Shown here: positions 5,948 through 10,574 of the stretch, in pieces
How the letters are laid out: every line of letters begins with the position of its first letter
How positions within the stretch are numbered: position 1 is the stretch's first letter
Assembly: GCA_034002865.1 (NCBI GenBank)
Contig: JAVEZR010000024.1
Span: forward strand, 1-10,574
Source: UBA5209 sp034002865
GTDB lineage: Bacteria; Patescibacteriota; Dojkabacteria; SC72
DNA: 10,574 nt
Direction: 5' to 3'
Position numbers and translations under genes: made by a program
The notes under the pieces: model-generated
Seen by the model: the letters and a program-made list of their open reading frames with translations, nothing else
The model's database searches: none
Told to the model about the DNA's origin: nothing

Positions 5948-6382
5948 TTATAATTTATACTCTTTAGGACTCTGAGGCTGATGCTTATGAACATCATCTT
6001 TGTATACAAACAACCTATTCATTCTCAAATCTCTAAGCTTGTTTTTAGGTAACATATTCTTTACAGCAGAAAGTATTACTCTAGTAGAATCTTTCTTCAT
6101 CTGGTCTTTAAATACTGTCTCTGTTAAACCACCAGGATACCCAGAATAGCTGTAATACATCTTCTTATTTTCTTTACCCCTTGTAAGCTTTAACTGATCT
6201 GTATTGATAACAACGACATAATCACCACAATCTAAGTTAGGAACTATCTGTGGTTTCTCCTTACCAATCAGGAGAGAAGCTATCTTTGTAGCAACTCTAC
6301 CAACAATTAAATCTTTGGCATCAATAACATACCACTCTCTCTTAATATCTTCTTTTTTTGTCCACTGTGTAGTGTACTTCAT
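5948..6382 (-). CDS. rplM: 50S ribosomal protein L13
   Basis: Early-assembly large-subunit protein. The 144 residues carry WYVIDAKDLIVGRVATKIA (17-35), LLIGKEKPQIVPNLDCGDYVVVIN, the YSYSGYPGGLTETV segment (variant of HSGYPGGL) and a C-terminal VHKHQPQSP. Length matches the family. The ATG at 6382 is 21 bases after the rplQ stop, and the rplM-rpsI pair follows rplQ as in many bacteria. The leader is AT-rich with no ribosome binding site. A TATAAT spanning the rplQ stop codon (6403-6408) could be an internal promoter but lacks a -35 partner. Confidence 0.97.
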   Translation of the reverse strand: MKYTTQWTKKEDIKREWYVIDAKDLIVGRVATKIASLLIGKEKPQIVPNLDCGDYVVVINTDQLKLTRGKENKKMYYSYSGYPGGLTETVFKDQMKKDSTRVILSAVKNMLPKNKLRDLRMNRLFVYKDDVHKHQPQSPKEYKL

Positions 6383-6403
6383 CTATTTATCTGTATATAT
6401 AAA

Positions 6404-6934
6404 TTATAATCCTGATCTAGATTTTGCCCTCTCTTTGTTAATTGGTCCTACTCCCTTAGTAACTGATTTCTTAGATCCTAGACCTAATATACCTTTCTTC
6501 TTCTCCTCATCAATCACTGGTTTCTTCTCTTCTACCTCTTTAGGCTCATCTTTAGTTTTACCAACTTTCTTAACTCCCTTTACCTTTAATCCTTTAATCT
6601 CTAAAACTGATACCTGTGCATTATCACCATCTCTAAAACCAACCTTCTTAATCAAGACCTTAGCACTATCCTTCTTAGCAATATCAACAAACCTATTAAC
6701 TAACTCTGTATTACCAAAAACAATTAATAGTTTCCTTCTTAAACTCAAATCTCCATCCTTTGTAGTTCTTACTTTGGATATTAAAGATTCTATTTCTCCC
6801 TTCATTACCTTTGCCTTAGGAGAAGTAGTCTTAATCTTTCCACTCTCTACCAATGAACGCAACTGATTCTGTATCAATGCTTTCCTGTGAGATGTTGTTC
6901 TACCTAGTTTTTTAATACTATTTCTTTTATACAT
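6404..6934 (-). CDS. rplQ: 50S ribosomal protein L17 with charged C-terminal extension
   Basis: L17 lines the rim of the peptide exit tunnel. Residues 1-117 are the standard domain: KKLGRTTSHRKALIQNQLRSL (8-28), GKIKTTSPKAKVMKGEIESLI, and the FRDGDNAQVSVLEI end. About 60 further residues follow, rich in Lys and Glu (EPKEVEEKKPVIDEEKKK, about 130-147, then a Gly/Lys/Ser tail), so the protein is 176 residues where E. coli has 127. The extension has no domain I recognise and is probably disordered. The gene follows rpoA by 9 bases, the classical alpha-operon order. ATG 6934 is correct for the family N-terminus. Confidence 0.95.
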   Translation of the reverse strand: MYKRNSIKKLGRTTSHRKALIQNQLRSLVESGKIKTTSPKAKVMKGEIESLISKVRTTKDGDLSLRRKLLIVFGNTELVNRFVDIAKKDSAKVLIKKVGFRDGDNAQVSVLEIKGLKVKGVKKVGKTKDEPKEVEEKKPVIDEEKKKGILGLGSKKSVTKGVGPINKERAKSRSGL

Positions 6935-6943
6935 CCTATTTAA

Positions 6944-7906
6944 CTATTCGCTCTTTATATTAATACCGTACTGACTTAAAAGTTCTACTACCTCATTTAA
7001 GGACTTATTACCAAATCCAGAGAGAGAAAGTAAATCATCTACTGTAACACTCTTTAAATCTCCCAATGTCTTATATCCACCAGAAAGTAAACCTGTCTTG
7101 GACCTCTTTGATATTGGTAATTCCTCTATTCTTAAATCGTTAGCTTCATCATGCTCTTCTACTACCTCTTCGACTATCTCTACCTGATTAATCTCTTCTA
7201 CTCTCTCTTCTACTTCCTTTTTAGATATCCCCATTGCAATCATTACCTTACCTGCAAACTCTTGCAATATTCTAGAAGACTCTAAAAGTGCTTCCTTTGG
7301 TGCTATACTGCCATCTGTTTCTAGACGAATAACTACGGAGTCTAAGTCCGTCTCCTGACCCTTACGAGCCTGCTCTACAGTTAAACTTACCTTTTCAACA
7401 GGTGTAAAATCACAATCTAAAGGAATTATTCCTACCTCTTCTCTATCAGTATTTCTGGCATCTCTATATCCAATACCTGACTCTACAACCATATCTATGA
7501 CTAGCTCAGCAGAAGCATCTGTAAGATTTGCAATAACTAGATCTGGTGTAGCTATGGTTACTCCCGCCTCTACTTCAATATCAGAAGCCTTTACTACTTT
7601 CTTACCCTTTGCAACTAATTTACATCTCTTTATATCTTCTGAGTCTACTCTAAACTTAACCTGCTTAAGATTAAGAATAATAGAGGTTACATCCTCTTTT
7701 ACTCCAGGGAGAGTAGAATATTCATGCTTAACACCCTTAATCTTTATACTTGTAATACCTGAACCTTTAAGACTAGAGTAAAGAATCCTTCTTAGAGCAT
7801 TACCTAAGGTATGACCATATCCTCTTGGAAGAGGAGAGACCTCATATACACCAAAGTTATTCTCTTCTTCTCTAACTGTTACTTTTATATCTTTGAATGC
7901 CTCCAT
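6944..7906 (-). CDS. rpoA: DNA-directed RNA polymerase alpha subunit
   Basis: The alpha dimer nucleates assembly of RNA polymerase. The N-terminal domain (about 1-225) shows VSPLPRGYGHTLGNALRRIL (23-42) and LPGVKEDVTSIILNLKQ. A Glu/Val-rich linker (EEVEERVEEINQ to VVEEHDEAND) leads to the C-terminal domain from about residue 257: DLRIEELPISKRSKTGLL, then YKTLGDL and LSGFGNKSLNEVVELL. Aligning back from the GDL motif, the Arg of KRSKTG matches E. coli Arg265, the key UP-element contact, while the position of Asn268 is Thr. The 320 residues are a full-length subunit. It lies 20 bases after rpsD and 9 before rplQ. Confidence 0.97.
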   Translation of the reverse strand: MEAFKDIKVTVREEENNFGVYEVSPLPRGYGHTLGNALRRILYSSLKGSGITSIKIKGVKHEYSTLPGVKEDVTSIILNLKQVKFRVDSEDIKRCKLVAKGKKVVKASDIEVEAGVTIATPDLVIANLTDASAELVIDMVVESGIGYRDARNTDREEVGIIPLDCDFTPVEKVSLTVEQARKGQETDLDSVVIRLETDGSIAPKEALLESSRILQEFAGKVMIAMGISKKEVEERVEEINQVEIVEEVVEEHDEANDLRIEELPISKRSKTGLLSGGYKTLGDLKSVTVDDLLSLSGFGNKSLNEVVELLSQYGINIKSE

Positions 7907-7926
7907 TATTATTTTTAAACAAATTA

Positions 7927-8538
7927 TTATCTAGAGTAGTACTCTATGATTAGGTTCTCACGAATACCCTCATCTATTTCGTCTCTAATTGGCAATCTTG
8001 CTACCATTGCTTTAGTTTCCTTTGATTCTATCCAATCAGGAACAGGAAACAGTTTCTCTGTAGATGCAAGCTTTGCCATCTTTATCTCTACAGAGTCTCC
8101 CTCTTTTACTTCTGCAGAAGGAATTGTAAATTTCTTACCATTTAAAAGAACATGACCATGTACTACATACTGCCTTGCAGCTGCTCTTGAAGGGGCTAAA
8201 CCTGCATAGTAGAGGACATTATCAACCCTTGTTTCTAACATCCTTAAAAGCTCAAGACCCTTGTCTGTGTCATATACCTTGGATCTTCTATCAGCCTCTA
8301 CATAGAGATTCTTAAACTGTTTCTCTCTAACACCATATGTTCTCTTCACTTTCTGTTTCTCTCTTAATTGAAGACCGTAGTTTGAGAGCCTTGCTCTTCT
8401 TTTACTTCCATGTTGCCCTGGAACAAAAGGCTTCCTCTTTAATCCAGTCTTCTCTGAAAAAGACCTTGAACCTTTAAGGTGTAACTCTACACCCTCTCTC
8501 CTACTTAATCTTTCTTTTGGTCCTGTATATCTACCCAT
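7927..8538 (-). CDS. rpsD: 30S ribosomal protein S4
   Basis: Primary 16S rRNA-binding protein and component of the mRNA entry site. The 203 residues show MGRYTGPKERLSRREG at the start, PFVPGQHGSKRRARLSNYG (37-55), LREKQKVKRTYGVREKQF, and the S4 RNA-binding domain (about 93-155) with RVDNVLYYAGLAPSRAAARQ and VHGHVLLNGKK. There are no N-terminal zinc cysteines, so this is the cysteine-free form. It sits 21 bases after rpsK. That gap holds two tandem copies of AAATATTT and no Shine-Dalgarno sequence. S4 can repress its operon in E. coli; nothing seen here tests that. Confidence 0.97.
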   Translation of the reverse strand: MGRYTGPKERLSRREGVELHLKGSRSFSEKTGLKRKPFVPGQHGSKRRARLSNYGLQLREKQKVKRTYGVREKQFKNLYVEADRRSKVYDTDKGLELLRMLETRVDNVLYYAGLAPSRAAARQYVVHGHVLLNGKKFTIPSAEVKEGDSVEIKMAKLASTEKLFPVPDWIESKETKAMVARLPIRDEIDEGIRENLIIEYYSR

Positions 8539-8559
8539 TTAAAATATTTACAAATATTA

Positions 8560-8943
8560 TTACTTTCTTGGTGCCTTTCTAGGCCTACATCCATTATGAG
8601 GGATAGGGGTTCTATCTACTAAAGTAGTAATCTTTAACCCCGCAGAATCCAAACCTTTTACAGCTGCATTCCTACCTGCCCCTGGACCACTAACTATTAC
8701 TTTTACATCCTTAAGTCCATATCTCTTAATAGCTTTCTCAGCAGCATCACTAGCCGCCTTAGTAGCAGCAAACGCTGTACTTCTCTTAGCTCCTTTAAAT
8801 CCCACTACACTTGGACTACCCTGAACTAATACCTCTCCGTTACTATCTGTTATTGATATTATTGTATTATTAAATGTAGATTGTATTGTAACAATACCCG
8901 AAGATACTGCCTTCTTAACTTTCTTTTTAGTAATAGTTGCCAT
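8560..8943 (-). CDS. rpsK: 30S ribosomal protein S11
   Basis: Platform protein near the E site and the path of mRNA exit. The 127 residues contain GIVTIQSTFNNTIISITDSN (16-35), GFKGAKRSTAFAATKAA, VSGPGAGRNAAVKGL and the highly conserved VDRTPIPHNGCRPRKAPRK at the C-terminus. The usual WASAG turn reads QGSPSV, a mild difference. It starts six bases after the rpsM stop, so translation is probably coupled. Confidence 0.97.
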   Translation of the reverse strand: MATITKKKVKKAVSSGIVTIQSTFNNTIISITDSNGEVLVQGSPSVVGFKGAKRSTAFAATKAASDAAEKAIKRYGLKDVKVIVSGPGAGRNAAVKGLDSAGLKITTLVDRTPIPHNGCRPRKAPRK

Positions 8944-8949
8944 AATATG

Positions 8950-9333
8950 CTAAGTCTTTTCTAATTTACGATTTAAACCACCTACAGGTCTACTCTTACC
9001 TTTTCTAGTATGTGCATTATGCCTTGTTCTTTGACCTCTAACTGGAAGTCCTAATTTATGCCTAATACCTCTATAGCTTTTAATATCTTTTAATCTCTTA
9101 ATAGCTCTAAAGATCTTCTGCCTTAACTCTCCCTCTACCTGAATATTTTTATCTAAGTATCCTCGGATAATGTCTAACTGTGCCTCATTAAGATCCCTAA
9201 CAAAAGTATTCTCATCTATCTTTACATCAGTACAGATAAGTTTTGCAGACTTCTCTCCTATTCCATATATGCTCATTAAGGAGACCCACAATCTCTTATC
9301 ATTTGGTATTTCTATTCCTGCGACTCTTGCCAT
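8950..9333 (-). CDS. rpsM: 30S ribosomal protein S13
   Basis: Head protein that forms bridges with the large subunit and touches P-site tRNA. The 127 residues show MARVAGIEIPNDKR at the start, SIYGIGEKSAKLIC (helix-hairpin-helix-like turn), the central RAIKRLKDIKSYRGIRHKLG and LPVRGQRTRHNAHTRKGKSR near the C-terminus, all family hallmarks. It ends with TAG. It begins 32 bases after rpmJ, the longest gap inside the ribosomal operon; this gap is almost entirely A and T and has no ribosome binding site. Confidence 0.97.
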   Translation of the reverse strand: MARVAGIEIPNDKRLWVSLMSIYGIGEKSAKLICTDVKIDENTFVRDLNEAQLDIIRGYLDKNIQVEGELRQKIFRAIKRLKDIKSYRGIRHKLGLPVRGQRTRHNAHTRKGKSRPVGGLNRKLEKT

Positions 9334-9365
9334 AGTATATTAATTAAATACAGTTATATATTATA

Positions 9366-9482
9366 TTATCCCTGCCTCTGTTTATGCTTAGGATTCTTCT
9401 TACAGTAAACATATACACGACCCTTCCTTCGAACGGTATAACAATCTGCACATCTTTTTTTAACTGAAGCCTGTACTTTCAT
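9366..9482 (-). CDS. rpmJ: 50S ribosomal protein L36
   Basis: This 38-codon gene follows infA with a single base between stop and ATG. The protein begins MKVQASVKKRCADC and ends NPKHKQRQG. Cys11, Cys14, Cys27 and His33 make the C-x2-C-x12-C-x5-H zinc site, with the same spacing as E. coli L36. Translation is likely coupled to infA. The zinc-binding form is retained. Confidence 0.97.
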   Translation of the reverse strand: MKVQASVKKRCADCYTVRRKGRVYVYCKKNPKHKQRQG

Positions 9483-9483
9483 T

Positions 9484-9717
9484 TTATTTCATTCTATATG
9501 TTATTCTACCCTGCGTTTTATCGTATGGTGTCATTTCTATCTTTACCTTATCTCCCTCTAAGATACGAATGTAGTGCATTCTCATCTTACCAGAAAGATA
9601 TCCTATTACATCATGCTTAACACCATTAACCTCTATTTCGACTAAAAACTTTGTATTAGGTAAACACTCCTTTACCTCTCCCTCAAATTCGTAAACTTTC
9701 TTAGTCTCAACAGTCAT
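9484..9717 (-). CDS. infA: Translation initiation factor IF-1
   Basis: IF-1 binds the ribosomal A site during initiation. The 77 residues form one OB-fold domain: YEFEGEVKECLPNTKFLVEI (9-28), then the near-invariant LSGKMRMHYIRILEGDKVKI (41-60) and PYDKTQGRITYRMK at the end. It is the first gene of the ribosomal operon and has the best-looking control region in the window: a consensus promoter, a leader of about 29 bases and a Shine-Dalgarno-like AAGGA. In many bacteria map lies between adk and infA; here only 143 bases without a gene separate them. Confidence 0.97.
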   Translation of the reverse strand: MTVETKKVYEFEGEVKECLPNTKFLVEIEVNGVKHDVIGYLSGKMRMHYIRILEGDKVKIEMTPYDKTQGRITYRMK

Positions 9718-9726
9718 AACTTAGCA

Positions 9727-9731
9727 TCCTT
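9727..9731 (-). promoter_or_regulatory. Shine-Dalgarno sequence of infA
   Basis: AAGGA lies 9 bases before the infA ATG. It stands out because no other start codon in the window has a comparable purine-rich motif at the right distance. Confidence 0.55.
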
Positions 9732-9753
9732 GTAATTAAATAGAGTCCTGAGC

Positions 9754-9782
9754 ATTATATCAAAAGTATAAGCTTTTTTCAA
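9754..9782 (-). promoter_or_regulatory. Ribosomal operon promoter upstream of infA
   Basis: On the minus strand TTGAAA (9777-9782), a 17-base spacer and a perfect TATAAT (9754-9759) with the extended TG one base upstream form the strongest sigma-70-type promoter seen here. The expected start near 9747 gives a leader of about 29 bases. It would drive infA through rpsI, ending at the terminator at 5504-5529. Confidence 0.82.
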
Positions 9783-9860
9783 AGATTTAAAGCTATTTTC
9801 CCTTGAAATACCACTAAAACCCTACAAAGACGAGTTAAGCATATCAAAAAGAGAAACTTT

Positions 9861-10508
9861 TTACAACCCTAGGCTTAACAATACCTTTTTATGAATCTCT
9901 TCAATACTTGGAGTAGCATCTATCTCTATTAAAATCCCTCTCTGTTTATAAACTGAAAGTATAGGTTCTATTGTTCTATTATATTCCCTTATCCTATTTT
10001 TAATTCTATCGGGCTGATCATCCTCCCTTTGTACTAGCTTAGTACCACACTTATCACAGTATCCTTTTACCTTCTCTATCTTGTATTTTTCATGATATGT
10101 ACTATCACAATTAGGACATACCCATCTAAGAGACATACGCTCTATAGCGACATCTTCAGAGAGAGTAAAATGAATGAAATGATCTAAACTCCTACCAACA
10201 CTCTCTAATGTCTTATCAAACATCTCTATTTGCCCTACATCCCGAACTACAGAGATAAAGGCCCAATGCTTCTCTTTATCAAACTTTGTAACCCATTTAT
10301 TTAACATACTGTATACCAATTCATTTGGTACCCACTGACCCTTAGACCAATAGTTATATGCTTTCAGGGCCTCTAAATCTGCCTGCTTGTACATAGATCT
10401 AAACATATCTCCTGTGCCAATATTCTCAAACTCATATTTCTTTTGTAACATCTCTACCTGAGTATCTTTACCACTTCCAGAAGGTCCATGAAATAGTACT
10501 GTTTTCAT
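9861..10508 (-). CDS. adk: Adenylate kinase-like protein with zinc LID and altered DGFPR motif
   Basis: Adenylate kinases make two ADP from ATP and AMP. The 215 residues have the P-loop GPSGSGKDT (8-16, usual GKGT changed to GKDT), IGTGDMFR (30-37) and GQWVPNELV (57-65) of the AMP site. The LID has four zinc cysteines (131, 134, 151, 154), then QREDDQPDRIKNRI (160-173) with the phosphate-binding arginines. The normal DGFPR stretch reads ISVVR (85-89): Arg89 and Gln93 match the AMP-binding Arg and Gln, but the Walker B Asp position is Ile85. The frame is intact, so this is not a frameshift. Its place upstream of infA is the usual place of adk. Another nucleoside monophosphate kinase specificity is possible. 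Confidence 0.87.
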   Translation of the reverse strand: MKTVLFHGPSGSGKDTQVEMLQKKYEFENIGTGDMFRSMYKQADLEALKAYNYWSKGQWVPNELVYSMLNKWVTKFDKEKHWAFISVVRDVGQIEMFDKTLESVGRSLDHFIHFTLSEDVAIERMSLRWVCPNCDSTYHEKYKIEKVKGYCDKCGTKLVQREDDQPDRIKNRIREYNRTIEPILSVYKQRGILIEIDATPSIEEIHKKVLLSLGL

Positions 10509-10522
10509 ACAACGATATGTAA

Positions 10523-10551
10523 TATATATTAACTAAGCAATGATATCACAA
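10523..10551 (-). promoter_or_regulatory. Candidate adk promoter
   Basis: On the minus strand TTGTGA (10546-10551), a 17-base spacer and TATATA (10523-10528) lie upstream of the adk ATG, with 14 bases from the -10 box to the start codon. The surrounding sequence is AT-rich, so a chance match is possible. No gene is visible between adk and the right edge. Confidence 0.45.
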
Positions 10552-10574
10552 CAGTGTGAAGATATTTAGAGATA

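Noticed and set aside
5947..5952. TATAAT before rpsI, and similar ones before rplM (6403-6408) and rpsM
   Set aside because: They fall on stop codons and AT-rich gaps inside a continuous operon and lack -35 boxes; chance matches are expected.
6315..6866. Plus-strand open frame of 183 codons opposite rplQ
   Set aside because: Long only because the opposite strand, coding Lys/Glu-rich L17, gives few stops; no domain and no promoter.
9771..9794. Inverted repeat AGCTTT...AAAGCT over the infA -35 box
   Set aside because: Six-base AT-rich arms with a 12-base loop are easily found by chance here; no second evidence for an operator.
9846..9862. Possible adk terminator, AAAAAG/CTTTTT stem
   Set aside because: A stem of A-U pairs with one G-C, overlapping the stop codon; too weak to support termination.
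1..10574. CRISPR arrays, tRNA genes, insertion sequences
   Set aside because: No regularly spaced repeats, no cloverleaf or T-loop signature, and no transposase or terminal inverted repeats were found by eye.

Overview
The window is AT-rich bacterial DNA with compact genes and short intergenic gaps. Reduced forms of normally invariant components appear: a shortened RNase P RNA, an atypical adenylate kinase, and QueA and Tgt with altered motifs. Shine-Dalgarno sequences are almost absent. Together these suggest a Patescibacteria (CPR)-like lineage. That placement is inferred from gene style and not from a phylogenetic marker comparison. The standard bacterial code fits: TGA ends fmt and the toxin gene, all recognised genes run to family-like length, and none has an in-frame TGA.

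Left part (1-1990): a minus-strand queA-tgt operon for late queuosine synthesis on tRNA, with tgt cut by the left edge. It diverges from fmt (2089-3033, plus strand), which makes the initiator formyl-Met-tRNA. An acidic protein of unknown function with an internal duplication (3035-3610, minus) converges on fmt.

Middle (3623-5529): rnpB, the RNase P RNA, is on the minus strand at 3679-3977. It has all the diagnostic core elements but has lost the P15-P18 part of the catalytic domain. Just upstream lies a type II toxin-antitoxin pair (ribbon-helix-helix antitoxin and RelE/YafQ-like toxin), with a putative operator between its -35 and -10 boxes. Upstream again is a DUF4349 membrane protein. A clear intrinsic terminator at 5504-5529 separates this block from the ribosomal operon.

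Right part (5538-10551): a minus-strand alpha-type ribosomal operon in the order infA-rpmJ-rpsM-rpsK-rpsD-rpoA-rplQ-rplM-rpsI, driven by a strong promoter in front of infA. adk lies further upstream with its own candidate promoter; map and secY do not lie between adk and infA.

Nearly all genes serve translation: tRNA 5' processing, anticodon modification, initiator tRNA formylation, initiation factor 1, ribosomal proteins and the RNA polymerase alpha subunit. The items most worth a second look are the minimal RNase P RNA, the recurring -10 boxes only a few bases from start codons (leaderless or near-leaderless transcripts), the toxin-antitoxin operator, and the altered motifs in QueA, Tgt and Adk.
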